Source: Burkholderia aenigmatica
GTDB lineage: Bacteria > Pseudomonadota > Gammaproteobacteria > Burkholderiales > Burkholderiaceae
Direction: 5' to 3'
DNA length: 54,279 bases
NCBI RefSeq assembly: GCF_902499175.1
Contig: NZ_CABVQC010000065.1
Location: 1 to 54,279 of the forward strand
Of the stretch, positions 39,516-48,780 are shown in pieces. Each line of letters begins with the position of its first letter. Position 1 is the first letter of the stretch. The notes below the pieces were generated by a model, which searched no databases, was not told the DNA's origin, and worked only from the letters and a program-made list of their open reading frames with translations. The position numbers and the translations under genes are program-made.

Positions 39516-40508
39516 TCAGACCACTCCGGCCCCGTGCGCCTGCAGATCGGCGTGATAGCTCGACCGCACCATCGCGCCAACGGCCGCGTGCGTGAAGCCC
39601 ATCTTGTACGCCTCTTCCTCGTACATCTTGAACGTATCCGGATGCACGTACGCGCGCACCGGCAGGTGGTGCTCGGACGGCTGCAGGTACTGGCCGATCG
39701 TCAGCATGTCGACGTCGTGCGCGCGCAGGTCGCGCATCACCTGCAGGATTTCCTCTTCGGTTTCGCCGAGGCCGACCATCAGGCCCGACTTCGTCGCGAC
39801 GTCCGGATGCAGCGCCTTGAAGTCCTTCAGGAGCTTCAGCGAGTGCGCGTAGTCCGAACCCGGGCGCGCTTCCTTGTACAGGCGCGGCACCGTTTCGAGG
39901 TTGTGGTTCATCACGTCCGGCGGCGCGGCGTTCAGGATCGAGATCGCGCGGTCGAGACGGCCGCGGAAGTCCGGCGTCAGGATCTCGATGCGCGTATCCG
40001 GCGACTGCTCGCGCACTTCGCGGATGCACTCGACGAAGTGGCCGGCGCCGCCGTCGCGCAGGTCGTCGCGGTCGACGCTCGTGATCACCACGTACTTGAG
40101 CTTCAGCGCGCCGATCGTGCGCGCGAGGTTCTTCGGCTCGTCCGGATCCAGCGGATCGGGGCGGCCATGGCCGACGTCGCAGAACGGGCAGCGGCGCGTG
40201 CACTTGTCGCCCATGATCATGAACGTCGCGGTGCCCTTGCCGAAGCATTCGCCGATGTTCGGGCAGCTCGCTTCCTCGCACACCGTATGCAGGTTGTGCT
40301 CGCGCAGAATCGTCTTGATCTCGTTGAAGCGCGAACTGCCGGTGGCCGCCTTCACGCGGATCCACTCGGGCTTCTTCAGCTTCTCGATCGGAATGACCTT
40401 GATCGGGATGCGTGCCGTCTTCGCCTGCGCCTTCTGCTTGGCGGTCGGATCGTAGGCAGCGGTCGCGGCCGAATCGGCCGGTGCGGGGGAAGCGGTAACG
40501 TCAGTCAT
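39516..40508 (-). CDS. lipA: Lipoyl synthase LipA
   Basis: 330 residues. The auxiliary cluster motif CEEASCPNIGEC and the radical-SAM motif CTRRCPFC are both present, with the conserved C-terminal RSSYHAD serine. It inserts two sulfurs into octanoyl groups bound to carrier lysines, in the cytoplasm. The first 30 residues are a low-complexity Ala-rich extension. Its start overlaps the lipB stop by 8 bp (lipB-lipA operon), and a strong terminator follows. Confidence 0.98.
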   Translation of the reverse strand: MTDVTASPAPADSAATAAYDPTAKQKAQAKTARIPIKVIPIEKLKKPEWIRVKAATGSSRFNEIKTILREHNLHTVCEEASCPNIGECFGKGTATFMIMGDKCTRRCPFCDVGHGRPDPLDPDEPKNLARTIGALKLKYVVITSVDRDDLRDGGAGHFVECIREVREQSPDTRIEILTPDFRGRLDRAISILNAAPPDVMNHNLETVPRLYKEARPGSDYAHSLKLLKDFKALHPDVATKSGLMVGLGETEEEILQVMRDLRAHDVDMLTIGQYLQPSEHHLPVRAYVHPDTFKMYEEEAYKMGFTHAAVGAMVRSSYHADLQAHGAGVV

Positions 40509-41259
40509 TCGAATGTTGTTCCAGTGCCTGCGGCTTGTCGGCGGCCGCGGATGCGCCGTCGAGGTTGGCGATCAGACGGCGCACCAGCGTATGGGCGACG
40601 TCGTTCCAGTCGGCGGCAACCTCGAGGCTCGCCATGTCGACAGTTTCCAGTCCGGCATAGCCGCACGGGTTGATCGCAAGAAACGGGCGCAGATCCATCT
40701 TCACGTTCAGGCTCAGCCCGTGATAGCTGCAGCCGTTGCGGATCTTCAGGCCGAGGGCGGCGATTTTCGCGCCCTCGTGCACGCCGGATGCCACGTAGAT
40801 CCCGGGCGCACCCGCCTTGCGGACCGAAGCGAGATTATACGCCGCGAGGGTTTCGATCACGGCCTCCTCGATCTTCGTCACGAGCGTGCGCACCATCAGC
40901 TTGCGCCGGCGCAGGTCCAGCAGCAGGTAGGCGACGATCTGGCCGGGGCCGTGGTAAGTGATTTGCCCGCCGCGGTCGACCTTCACGAGCGGCACGCCGC
41001 TGTCGGCCACCAGCAGGTGGGCCGGGTCGCCGGCCTGGCCGAGCGTGTAGACGGGCGGGTGCTCGACCAGCCAGATCTCGTCGCCGGTGTCGGCCGTGCG
41101 CGTGTCGGTGAACGCGCGCATCGCGTCGAAGCTCGCTTCGTAGGTCTCGACGCCCCGCCAACGCACGGTGACCGGCGGAGCCGGCTGACCCGGGGACCCG
41201 GCGGACGATGCGGAAACGGCAACAGGCGTGGACACGATGGAAACCGGCGAAACGGACAT
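40501..41259 (-). CDS. lipB: Octanoyltransferase LipB
   Basis: 252 residues: the family segments WLVEHPPVYTLGQAG, VDRGGQITYHGPGQIVAYLL and GIKIAALGLKIR-type KIAALGLKIRNGCSYHGLSL are all there, including the catalytic Cys-Lys region (NPCGYAGLETV and KIAALG). It moves octanoate from ACP to lipoyl domains before LipA acts. The ATG at 41257-41259 yields an Ala/Ser-rich leader of 28 residues before the domain; a longer open frame has no family support. The order ahead of lipA matches the usual operon. Confidence 0.96.
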   Translation of the reverse strand: MSVSPVSIVSTPVAVSASSAGSPGQPAPPVTVRWRGVETYEASFDAMRAFTDTRTADTGDEIWLVEHPPVYTLGQAGDPAHLLVADSGVPLVKVDRGGQITYHGPGQIVAYLLLDLRRRKLMVRTLVTKIEEAVIETLAAYNLASVRKAGAPGIYVASGVHEGAKIAALGLKIRNGCSYHGLSLNVKMDLRPFLAINPCGYAGLETVDMASLEVAADWNDVAHTLVRRLIANLDGASAAADKPQALEQHSND

Positions 41260-41342
41260 GGGCGGTAGTTTACCGAAAACCCGTGGGTCTCGCCGGCCTT
41301 GGAGGGGGACGGATCGCCGGTATCCGTCGGAGGAAATGATGG

Positions 41343-41669
41343 TCAGACGGTGCGCCATCCGTCATGGAGCAGCGCGCTCACGCGTTCGCGCAGCCGTGCC
41401 AGCCCGCCAAGCGCGACTTCCCCGGGCGGCCGCGACACCGAGAACGCCACGCGCGTGCCCTCCCGGCCTTCCGCGCTAAGCCACAGCCGCTCGCCGCGGC
41501 GCAGCTTCAGCGTTTCGCCGTCGACCAGGAAGTAATCGTTGACGTCGTTGCTGCGCGTCGCCCACACCGGCCCGCTCTGGACCACCAGCCGCGTGCTGCG
41601 TCGTACCTTCATCGGCACGGTTTCGCCCGCGGGGATTTCGAACGTGATGCTTGAAGAAATTTCTTGCAT
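41343..41669 (-). CDS. DUF2917 family protein
   Basis: 108 residues, beta-rich, with the DUF2917 pattern: ITFEIPAGETVPMKV, VVQSGPVWATRSNDVNDYFL, then LKLRRGERLWL. Small betaproteobacterial family of unknown role. I chose the ATG at 41667-41669. It is divergent from the LysR gene at 41772 and upstream of lipB, 83 bp apart, same strand. Confidence 0.85.
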   Translation of the reverse strand: MQEISSSITFEIPAGETVPMKVRRSTRLVVQSGPVWATRSNDVNDYFLVDGETLKLRRGERLWLSAEGREGTRVAFSVSRPPGEVALGGLARLRERVSALLHDGWRTV

Positions 41670-41739
41670 GATCGACTCCGCCAATAAGTGCTTCGATGGC
41701 TACAATCGTAGTCACTTCAAGGCGTCTGACAAAACGACC

Positions 41740-41766
41740 AATTTTCACGTCGATGTGAGGAAAATT
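41740..41766. promoter_or_regulatory. Inverted repeat before the second LysR gene
   Basis: AATTTTC, 13 nt, GAAAATT ends 5 bp before the LysR ATG, in the 102-bp spacer shared with the divergent DUF2917 gene. Position and symmetry fit an autoregulatory LysR site. Confidence 0.5.
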
Positions 41767-41771
41767 AGCAA

Positions 41772-42758
41772 ATGGACCTCCGCCAGCTACCTGCGCTGAA
41801 CGCGATTCGCGCGTTCGAAGCCGCCGCCCGTCACGAGAATTTCTCGCGCGCCGCCGACGAGCTGTACGTCACGCACGGCGCGGTCAGCCATCAGGTACGC
41901 GCGCTCGAGGAGGAGCTCGGCGTGCAGCTGTTCACGCGCAACGGCAAGCGGCTGTGCCTGACCGACGTCGGCATGCGCTACGCGCAACAGATCCGCACCG
42001 CGCTGATGGTGATCGCCGACGCGACCCGCGACGTGCGCGCGAGCGACCGCGACCGGCGGCTCGTGGTGTCGATGCTGTCGTCGTTCGCCGCGCGCTTCAT
42101 CACGCCGCGCATCGGCACGTTCATCGAGCGGCATCCGGAAATCGACGTCGAACTGCAGTCCACCAACTCGCTCACCGATTTCGCGCGCGACGACGTCGAT
42201 CTCGCGATCCGCTTCGGCCACGGCAACTACCCGGGGCTGCATGTCGAGCCGCTGTTCGACGAGGTGTTCTTTCCGGCGTGCGCGCCAACGCTGAACGGCG
42301 GCAAGCTGCCGCAAACGCCCGCCGATCTCGCGCACTACAACCTGTTGCGCTCGGACGACGAGCTGTGGCGGCCGTGGTTCGACGCGGCCGGGCTCAAGAC
42401 GCTGACCGAGCCGAAACGGGGGATTCTGTACCAGGATTCGTCGAACCTGCTGCTGGCCGCGATCGACGGCCAGGGCATCGCGCTGGTGCGCCGCTCGCTC
42501 GCGGTGCACGACCTGCTCGACGGGCGCATCGTGCGCCTGTTCGACATCGACGGGCCGAGCCCGTGGCACTATTTTTTCGTGTGTCCGCCGCCGCTCCTGA
42601 ACACGCCGCGCGTGCAGGCGTTCAGGACCTGGCTGCTTCAGGAAGTCGCCGAATACAAGCAGCTGTGCGACGAGCTGGACGCGCGGCGCGCAGCGGGGAA
42701 GACCCCCGCCGAGTGCGCGCAAGAGGGAGGCTGGAAGGCGCTTAGAGTACGACCTTGA
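41772..42758 (+). CDS. LysR-family regulator, GcvA-like
   Basis: 328 residues. The N-terminus (LPALNAIRAFEAAARHENFS, then RAADELYVTHGAVSHQVRAL) is the GcvA-type winged helix-turn-helix, and the effector domain has the matching ARFITPRIGTFIERHPEIDV and DLAIRFGHGNYPGL segments. GcvA relatives respond to amino acids or act on the divergent gene, here DUF2917. The C-terminal 40 residues extend beyond the usual end. Its stop overlaps the convergent YbeD-like gene by 17 bp. Confidence 0.92.
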   Translation: MDLRQLPALNAIRAFEAAARHENFSRAADELYVTHGAVSHQVRALEEELGVQLFTRNGKRLCLTDVGMRYAQQIRTALMVIADATRDVRASDRDRRLVVSMLSSFAARFITPRIGTFIERHPEIDVELQSTNSLTDFARDDVDLAIRFGHGNYPGLHVEPLFDEVFFPACAPTLNGGKLPQTPADLAHYNLLRSDDELWRPWFDAAGLKTLTEPKRGILYQDSSNLLLAAIDGQGIALVRRSLAVHDLLDGRIVRLFDIDGPSPWHYFFVCPPPLLNTPRVQAFRTWLLQEVAEYKQLCDELDARRAAGKTPAECAQEGGWKALRVRP

Positions 42759-43053
42759 CCATCGGATGGCCGGTCAGTGCGCGGTAGATGTTGTCGAGCT
42801 GTTCCTGGCTCGTCGCCCGCACGGTGATCGTGAGGCCCGTGTAATTGCCGCCGCTCGACGCGCGCTCTTCGATCTTCTCGACATCGATCTCGTTGTCGTG
42901 AACGGCGACGACCTTGAAGATCGTGTCCTTGAACTCCGGGTGCGCCTTGCCCATGATCTTGATCGGGAAATCGCACGGGAACTCCAGCAGCGACTCCTTC
43001 CGGGTATCGATCGCGCCGGTCACCTCGATGGTTTTGGTCGGTTCGCTCATCAT
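42742..43053 (-). CDS. ybeD: YbeD-like (DUF493) protein
   Basis: 103 residues. An N-terminal EVTGAIDTRKESLLEFPCDF, then FPIKIMGKAHPEFKDTIFKV and LTITVRATSQEQLDNIYRAL are the DUF493 ferredoxin-like fold. The family usually neighbours lipB; a regulatory role in lipoate synthesis has been proposed, unproven. The first of two ATGs (43051-43053) overlaps the aminotransferase stop (ATGA) and has GGAG at 3-4 nt; the second is 3 nt further. Confidence 0.93.
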   Translation of the reverse strand: MMSEPTKTIEVTGAIDTRKESLLEFPCDFPIKIMGKAHPEFKDTIFKVVAVHDNEIDVEKIEERASSGGNYTGLTITVRATSQEQLDNIYRALTGHPMVKVVL

Positions 43054-43976
43054 TTGCTCCGGGTTAGGTCAAACTGTTCAAACTCGCGCGCTTTCGCGCG
43101 CTGGTACGCGTCATACAACGCCGCGAACACGGGGCCCGGCTTGCCGCCCTGCACGGGCAGATCGTCGAGCGACGTGACGGGCAGCACTTCCTTCGTGGCC
43201 GACGTGATCATGATTTCGTCGGCCGCGCGCAACTCCACTTCGCTGATCTCGCGCGCGACGAACGGGATCTTGCACTCGTCGGCCAGCTCCTCGATCAGCG
43301 CGTAGCGGATCCCCTCGAGGATCTTGTTGCTGCGCGGCGGCGCGAGCAGCTCGCCGTTCTTCACGATCCACACGTTCGACGACGAGCCTTCCGTCAGGTT
43401 GCCGTCGCGCAGCTGCAGCGTCTCGAACGCATCGTGTTCGGCCGCATGCTGCGCCATCAGCACATTGCCGAGCAGCGAGATCGACTTGATGTCGCAATGC
43501 AGCCAGCGGCGATCCTCGGCCGTCACGCAACGCACGCCCTGCGCGCGTTCTTCGTCGGACGGCAGGCGCAGCGGGCTCGTCATCACGAACACCGTCGGCA
43601 CCGCGTTCGCCGGGAACGCGTGGCCGCGCTTCGCGACGCCGCGCGTCACCTGCAAATAGACCAGCGCGTTGCCGTCGCCGAGCCCTTCGGCATTCGCCGC
43701 GACGACGCGCTCGATCAGCGCACGCCAGCCCGCGTCGTCGTGCGGGCTGACGATGCCGATCTTCTTCAGGCTGCGCTCGAGCCGCGCCAGATGCTGTTCG
43801 ATCCGGAACGGCACGTGCGCGCCGTCGTGCGCATAAACGGGGACAACTTCATACACGCCGTCGCCGAAGATGAACCCGCGGTCGAGCACCGGTACACGGG
43901 CTTCCGACAGCGGCACCATTTCCTCCTGCGACGACACGCTGAGGTAGACGATCGGTTCAAATTCGGCTTGGCTCAT
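43050..43976 (-). CDS. dat: D-amino-acid aminotransferase-like class IV PLP enzyme
   Basis: 308 residues of PLP fold type IV: RVPVLDRGFIFGDGVYEVVP near the start, the Schiff-base lysine in CDIKSISLLGNVL, and LTEGSSSNVWIV. The pattern and the position next to ybeD and lipB match the D-alanine/branched-chain group annotated Dat. It would make D-glutamate or D-alanine for peptidoglycan, in keeping with the D,D-carboxypeptidase gene upstream. Whether it acts on D-amino acids or branched-chain ones is not certain from sequence. Confidence 0.9.
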   Translation of the reverse strand: MSQAEFEPIVYLSVSSQEEMVPLSEARVPVLDRGFIFGDGVYEVVPVYAHDGAHVPFRIEQHLARLERSLKKIGIVSPHDDAGWRALIERVVAANAEGLGDGNALVYLQVTRGVAKRGHAFPANAVPTVFVMTSPLRLPSDEERAQGVRCVTAEDRRWLHCDIKSISLLGNVLMAQHAAEHDAFETLQLRDGNLTEGSSSNVWIVKNGELLAPPRSNKILEGIRYALIEELADECKIPFVAREISEVELRAADEIMITSATKEVLPVTSLDDLPVQGGKPGPVFAALYDAYQRAKAREFEQFDLTRSK

Positions 43977-44024
43977 AGCAATGACAGATGGGGATGAAGT
44001 CGTAAAAACAAAGGCCCGTCGTGC

Positions 44025-45338
44025 TTACTTCTTCTTGCTGAACATCAGCAGGATCGAGTCCCAGATACGCCCGAAGATACCCGCTTCCGGCACCGCCTGC
44101 AGTGCGACGACCGGGAATTCCGACAGCGTCTTGCCGTCGGCGACGATCTTCACGGTGCCGACCTGCTGGCCTTCCGCGAGCGGCGCGATCAGCGGCGCGT
44201 TCACGTCGACTTCCGTCTTGACCTTGTCGCCGAGGCCGCGCGGCACGGTCGCCCACTGGTCGCCCTTCACGCCGACCTGCACGGTGTTTTCCTTGCCCTT
44301 GTAGATGCGCGGCGTCGACATCGCCTGACCGCCCTTGAACAGGCGCACCGAATCGAACGCGCTGTAGCCGTAGTTCAGCATCTTCATGCTGTCCTGCGTG
44401 CGCTCGCCTTCCTTCTGCTCACCCATCATCACCGACACCAGGCGGCGCTGGCCATCCACACCCGGGATCGCGCGCTTCGCCGACGCGATCAGGCAGTAGC
44501 CGGCCGCTTGCGTATGGCCCGTCTTCAGGCCGTCGACCGTCGGGTCGAGCCACAGCAGACGGTTGCGGTTGCCCTGGCGGATGTTGTTGTACTTGAATTC
44601 CTTCTCCGAGAAGATGCTGTAGTACTGCGGAAAATCGCGGATCAGGTGCGCGGACAGCTTCGCGAGGTCGCCGGCCGTCGTGTAGTGGTTCGGGTCGGGC
44701 ATGCCGTTCACGTCGGCAAAGTGCGTGCCCTTCATGCCGAGGCGCGCGGCCTCGTCGTTCATCAGCGTGACGAACTGCCCTTCGCTGCCGCCGACGAGTT
44801 CGGCCAGCGCGATCGCGGCGTCGTTGCCCGACTGGATGATCATCCCGTACACGAGGTCGTGCACGGACACCGGCTTGTTCGCCTCGATGAACATGCGCGA
44901 CTCGTCGCGGCCGACGCGGCGCACGGCGTCGCTCGGCGTGACGATCTGCTCCATCGAGATCTTCTTCTTGTCGAGCGCTTCGAACACGAGGTACGCCGTC
45001 ATCAGCTTCGTCAGCGAGGCGGGCTCGACGCGTTCATCGGCATTGCCCGACGCGAGCACCGTGTTGCTGGTCGCATCGACGAGCACCCACGAGTGCGCAT
45101 TCACGCCCGGCGGCGGCACTGCGCCCGGCATGTAGGTCGCGGGCGCGCCGGTGAATTGCTCGGTGGCGGCCGGCGCCGCATGCGCGGCCTTGGCCTTGGC
45201 GGCCGGCTTCGCCTCGGCGACGACGATCGTCGACGCGAGCGCGACGGGCAGCATCACGCCGAGCGCGACGTTGCGCGCGGCGGTGCCGAAGGCGATGGAG
45301 GAAGCGAGGGACTTGAGGCCTTGGGGAGACAGACGCAT
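44025..45338 (-). CDS. dacC: D-alanyl-D-alanine carboxypeptidase (PBP5/6 family)
   Basis: 437 residues. After an N-terminal signal-like segment and a low-complexity region, the S11 motifs are complete: SLTK (EPASLTKLMTAYL), SGN (IQSGNDAAIAL) and KTG (LKTGHTQAAGYC). The C-terminal PBP5 beta domain follows (KENTVQVGVKGDQWATV) and an amphipathic tail (RIWDSILLMFSKKK) anchors it to the inner membrane. It trims pentapeptide stems in the periplasm. dacA and dacC cannot be told apart by eye. The upstream 486-bp spacer 45339-45824 holds a promoter-like palindrome and no gene I trust. Confidence 0.92.
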   Translation of the reverse strand: MRLSPQGLKSLASSIAFGTAARNVALGVMLPVALASTIVVAEAKPAAKAKAAHAAPAATEQFTGAPATYMPGAVPPPGVNAHSWVLVDATSNTVLASGNADERVEPASLTKLMTAYLVFEALDKKKISMEQIVTPSDAVRRVGRDESRMFIEANKPVSVHDLVYGMIIQSGNDAAIALAELVGGSEGQFVTLMNDEAARLGMKGTHFADVNGMPDPNHYTTAGDLAKLSAHLIRDFPQYYSIFSEKEFKYNNIRQGNRNRLLWLDPTVDGLKTGHTQAAGYCLIASAKRAIPGVDGQRRLVSVMMGEQKEGERTQDSMKMLNYGYSAFDSVRLFKGGQAMSTPRIYKGKENTVQVGVKGDQWATVPRGLGDKVKTEVDVNAPLIAPLAEGQQVGTVKIVADGKTLSEFPVVALQAVPEAGIFGRIWDSILLMFSKKK

Positions 45339-45557
45339 GATCGATTCAGGCTGATGGCAGAAAGTGCGGTGCGAAACGCGCAGGGTTGAACGGCAAGGCG
45401 GCGGGCGTTTCGGGCACTCGCCCGAAATCGTCGGGCGACGCGAAACGCGCCGGTTGGACTCGTGCGGACGCGTTCGGTTCGCTGCCGTCGCGAGCGGGCG
45501 GACAGGCGGCGAAACGAGCGCCGCATGGGCCCAGCCGGGCCGCGGGCAACGCGGATT

Positions 45558-45578
45558 GCGGCCATTATACGTGGCCGC
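45558..45578 (-). promoter_or_regulatory. Palindrome containing a TATAAT -10 element, likely dacC promoter
   Basis: GCGGCCA, 7 nt, TGGCCGC, with TATAAT read on the minus strand at 45564-45569. No clear -35 lies upstream. The leader would be about 220 nt. Confidence 0.4.
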
Positions 45579-45824
45579 GCAGGGCGTTTTCGCGAACCGG
45601 GCGCCGGACAGTTGCGCATCCGCATCGGGCTCAGGGTGCCGGCAAGCTGCACGTCATCGCACGCGAAGCTGTGCGAAAGGCTTACGCAGGCGGTATGGAA
45701 GTCGGGTTGCGCCGCGCGGCGGCGGCGCGATGTCGTGCGGGGGAACACGCATCCAGCGCATGCCGGATGTCGTGTATGCGACGCGACGCAGGCAGCCGGC
45801 GTCATGCCGGCACCCGCGCGCCGG

Positions 45825-46469
45825 CTAGCGCCAGGCGTCGACGATGATGCGCTTCAGCACGTGCAGCTTGCGATGCAGGAAGTGCTCGGCGCCAGGGATC
45901 ACGACGACCGGCAGTTCCTGCGGCCGCGCCCAGTCGTACACCGACGCGATCGGCACCGTGTCGTCGGTCTCGCCGTGGATCACGAGCGTGTTCTCGGGCA
46001 CGTCGGCTACCTGCCAGCGGCTCGCGGCCGTGCCGACGAACACCATCCGTTCGATCGTCCCGCCCGCGTCGCGCAGCCGCTTCGCGACGTGCGACAGCAC
46101 GAAGGTGCCGAACGAGAAGCCCGCAAGCACGAGCGGCAGGTCCGCATACGCGGCCTGCGCGCGCATGTGCGCGAGCACCGCGAGCAGGTCGTCGGCCTCG
46201 CCGGTGCCGTTGTCGTGCACGCCTTCGGTCGCGCCAACGCCGCGGAAGTTCGACCGGAACACGACGTAGTTCAGCTGCACGAGCGTGCGCGCGAGTGTTT
46301 GCGCGACCTTGTTGTCCATCGTGCCGCCGAACAGCGGATGCGGATGTGCGACGAGCGCGATGCCGCGTGGCGCGGCAGTGCCTTCGCGCACGGCGTCGGG
46401 CAGGTCGACCGCGATTTCGATCTGCCCGACCGGGCCCGCGATCAGCGACTTCTGCGTATGAACGTTCAT
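45825..46469 (-). CDS. Alpha/beta-hydrolase (dienelactone-hydrolase-like small esterase family)
   Basis: 214 residues. Strand ALVAHPHPLFGGTMDNKV, nucleophile elbow GFSFGTFV, acid in HGETDDTVP and histidine in IPGAEHFLH complete the triad. It resembles the family typified by E. coli YtpA/YpfH-type predicted hydrolases with an HPHP motif; substrate unknown. No signal peptide, so cytoplasmic. It lies 13 nt downstream of the ferredoxin gene on the same strand. Confidence 0.9.
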   Translation of the reverse strand: MNVHTQKSLIAGPVGQIEIAVDLPDAVREGTAAPRGIALVAHPHPLFGGTMDNKVAQTLARTLVQLNYVVFRSNFRGVGATEGVHDNGTGEADDLLAVLAHMRAQAAYADLPLVLAGFSFGTFVLSHVAKRLRDAGGTIERMVFVGTAASRWQVADVPENTLVIHGETDDTVPIASVYDWARPQELPVVVIPGAEHFLHRKLHVLKRIIVDAWR

Positions 46470-46482
46470 TCGGCCGGCCCGC

Positions 46483-46800
46483 TCAGATCTTCAGGCGGTC
46501 GACGACCTTGCCGTCGCGCAGGTGCGATTCGACGATCTCGTCGATGTCGGCCTGGTCGACGTACGTGTACCACGTGCCTTCCGGATACACGACCATCACG
46601 GGCCCTTCCTCGCAGCGGTCAAGGCAGCCGGCCTTGTTGATGCGAACCTTGCCGGGCCCCGCGAGGCCGAGCTCCTTCACGCGCTTTTTCGCATATTCCT
46701 GCATGGTCTGCGCGTCGCATTGCGCGCAGCTCGGGCGTTCGGCGCCCGGTTCGCGCTGGTTCAGGCAGAAGAAGACGTGGTGCTGGTAGTAGGAATCCAT
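46483..46800 (-). CDS. Thioredoxin-like [2Fe-2S] ferredoxin
   Basis: 105 residues. The opening HHVFFCLNQREPGAERPSCA has the first cysteines and NKAGCLDRCEEGPVMVVYPE the last pair, the pattern of thioredoxin-fold (Shethna/NuoE-like) 2Fe-2S ferredoxins. WYTYVDQADIDEIVESHL follows, as in the family. Electron partner unknown. The ATG at 46798-46800 is the family start; a slightly longer in-frame start is possible. Cotranscribed with the hydrolase. Confidence 0.88.
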   Translation of the reverse strand: MDSYYQHHVFFCLNQREPGAERPSCAQCDAQTMQEYAKKRVKELGLAGPGKVRINKAGCLDRCEEGPVMVVYPEGTWYTYVDQADIDEIVESHLRDGKVVDRLKI

Positions 46801-46947
46801 GATGGTGACGAGCAGCCCGGCGCGAGGCCGTGCGGAAAGAGGATCTGCGGCTGCCGCTGCGCGGCGCAGCGGAGGATGCGGAAGATTATAGCGAGCGGCG
46901 CAGCCAGCTGCCCGCGATACCACTGCCGCGCCGCCGCAGCCACTGCT

Positions 46948-48099
46948 TCAACGACGCAACGCGGCCGGCAGCCACGCATGCTCGACGCGCTGGCCGAGCC
47001 AGATCAGCGCCGCGTAGGGCCAGATCCACGCGAGCCAGCGCGCGAGGCTGTTGAAGTGCACGTAGCGGCCCTGCCGCCAGCCCGACAGCGTGAAGTCGAA
47101 GAACGGATTGACGGGCAGCAGGTTCACGAGCGCCACGCCGGCCAGCAGCGAGAGCGCCGCGAGCGTCGCGCGCCAGGTCGCCGGCACGTGCAGCGCAACG
47201 AGCGCGGCCGCGAACCCGAGTTCGATCCCGAGCCGCGCGCCAGGCGTCGCCCATACGACGACCAGGCCGGTGGCCGACTGCATGAAGGTTGCGGCCGCCT
47301 TCAGCACGAGCGTCGCGGCGACGAGCGCGATCAGGAGCCGGATGCGCGGCGCGCGCGGCCGCATCGCGAGCGACGCGATCGTCAGCGCGGCGAACAGCAT
47401 CAACCCGCCGAGCGCGGCCTCCCACGCGGAGTCGGACAGCCAGCCGTCGACGCGCTCGGGCCATTCGCCCACACGCCACGCGGCCGGCAGCCACGCGAGC
47501 AGCGCGTCCTGCATCGACGCGTCGGCACGCTCCCACAGCGCGGCCGGCCAGTCGCCGATGCCGAACAGGAACGGCGACGGAAACAGGATCGCGAACGGCC
47601 ATAGCCCGGCGAGCAGCAGCGGCGTCGCACCGTCGTCCTCGAACCATGCGAAGCGCAGCCGGCGCAGTGCGCCGCGATCGAGCAGCGCACCGGTGGCCGG
47701 CGCGACGAGCGCCGCGCCCAGCAGCGCGCCGAGCGCGTTGGCCGCGAGATCGAGATTCGACGCGACGCGCGTCGGCAAGTAGGTTTGCAGCGCTTCCATC
47801 GAGCCCGACAGCAGCACGCCGAGCCCGGCCGCGATCAATGTCGCGGCCACGCCGCGCCAGCGCGGATGCAGCGCGAGCACGGCAAGCGCCCCGAACGGCA
47901 TATAGCCGAGCACGTTCGTGACCACGTCGAATGCGGTCACGTAGCGCTGCATCGGCGCGAACAGATAGTCGAACGGCCCGATGCCGAGCGACACCCAGCC
48001 TTCGAACGGATACAGCGATGCGTAGACGATGAGTGCCGCATAAGCGGCAAAGGCCTGCCGCGCGAGCGGCGATGCGCGAGGGGTACCGGTCGCGCTCAT
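46948..48099 (-). CDS. VanZ-family membrane protein
   Basis: 383 residues and about ten hydrophobic helices. The first half has the VanZ core (YASLYPFEGWV, then DVVTNVLGYMPFGALAVLAL, then GSMEALQTYLPTRVASNLDLAANALGA). The second half is a further membrane domain ending NLLPVNPFFDFTLSGWRQGR. Function in envelope or glycopeptide response is uncertain. It lies 19 nt after the lipoprotein gene and may be last in the mla cluster's transcript. Confidence 0.87.
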   Translation of the reverse strand: MSATGTPRASPLARQAFAAYAALIVYASLYPFEGWVSLGIGPFDYLFAPMQRYVTAFDVVTNVLGYMPFGALAVLALHPRWRGVAATLIAAGLGVLLSGSMEALQTYLPTRVASNLDLAANALGALLGAALVAPATGALLDRGALRRLRFAWFEDDGATPLLLAGLWPFAILFPSPFLFGIGDWPAALWERADASMQDALLAWLPAAWRVGEWPERVDGWLSDSAWEAALGGLMLFAALTIASLAMRPRAPRIRLLIALVAATLVLKAAATFMQSATGLVVVWATPGARLGIELGFAAALVALHVPATWRATLAALSLLAGVALVNLLPVNPFFDFTLSGWRQGRYVHFNSLARWLAWIWPYAALIWLGQRVEHAWLPAALRR

Positions 48100-48118
48100 C
48101 GCGGCTGCGCGGCACGCG

Positions 48119-48742
48119 TCACGGCGTACCCGCGTAAGCCTGCATGCCGACCCATGCGGCAATCTGCGACACGAGCTCGTTGCTCGCCGTCGCGAGCGCA
48201 CGGGCACCGCCCGCTGCGTCCGGCGTGCTCGACGGCGCACGCGCGACGAACGTGCGCTGGCCGAGTACCTTGCCGTCCAGCGTCAGCGTCGCGCGCGCGG
48301 TGACGGCGCCATGGCTCTGCGACTGGCCGTCGAACACCTGTTCGAATTCGTTCAGGTCGACCTTGAGCGTCGGCGCACGCACGCCGTCGGACCCTTCGAG
48401 CACCGTGCCGCGCGACGACAGCGCGCCGCGCAGCCGCTGCGTGAGCAGTTGTGCGGGCGGCGCGGTCCAGCGGCTGTCGCGATAGACCGCCACGTGCTGC
48501 GCGTCCACGTATGCCAGGCGATACGCGAATTTGTCGGAGTCGAGCGCGTCGGGCGCGGCGACGTCGAGCACCTTCAGCGCGGGGCCGGGGCCGGCGGTCA
48601 CGACCGACGTGGCCGGCCCGAGGTCGTAGCGGACATTCGACAGCGCCGCGCTATTGCCGGCGCAGCCGGCCGCGAGCGACAGTGTCAGCACGGCAAGCGC
48701 GGCCGCGGCGGGACGCAGCGCGCGGTCAAGGATTCGTGGCAT
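48119..48742 (-). CDS. ABC-type transport auxiliary lipoprotein (PqiC/MlaC-position, LpqB-like)
   Basis: 207 residues. A signal peptide ends at the lipobox LAAGC, then the ABC-trans-aux pattern: SALSNVRYDLGP-type YDLGPATS, KVLDVAAPDALDSDKFAYRL, YRDSRWTAPPAQLLTQRLRG. These lipoproteins work with MCE systems at the outer membrane. I chose the ATG at 48740-48742 because AGGAA lies about 6 nt upstream; an ATG at 48757 is the alternative. It follows mlaD by 38 nt. Confidence 0.88.
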   Translation of the reverse strand: MPRILDRALRPAAAALAVLTLSLAAGCAGNSAALSNVRYDLGPATSVVTAGPGPALKVLDVAAPDALDSDKFAYRLAYVDAQHVAVYRDSRWTAPPAQLLTQRLRGALSSRGTVLEGSDGVRAPTLKVDLNEFEQVFDGQSQSHGAVTARATLTLDGKVLGQRTFVARAPSSTPDAAGGARALATASNELVSQIAAWVGMQAYAGTP

Positions 48743-48780
48743 GGCGTGTTCCTGCATGATGTTTCCGGTTTCGATGGGTG

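Noticed and set aside
45339..45824. Coding sequence in the dacC upstream spacer
   Set aside because: Open frames exist on both strands but have skewed Arg/Pro composition, no ribosome site and no family pattern.
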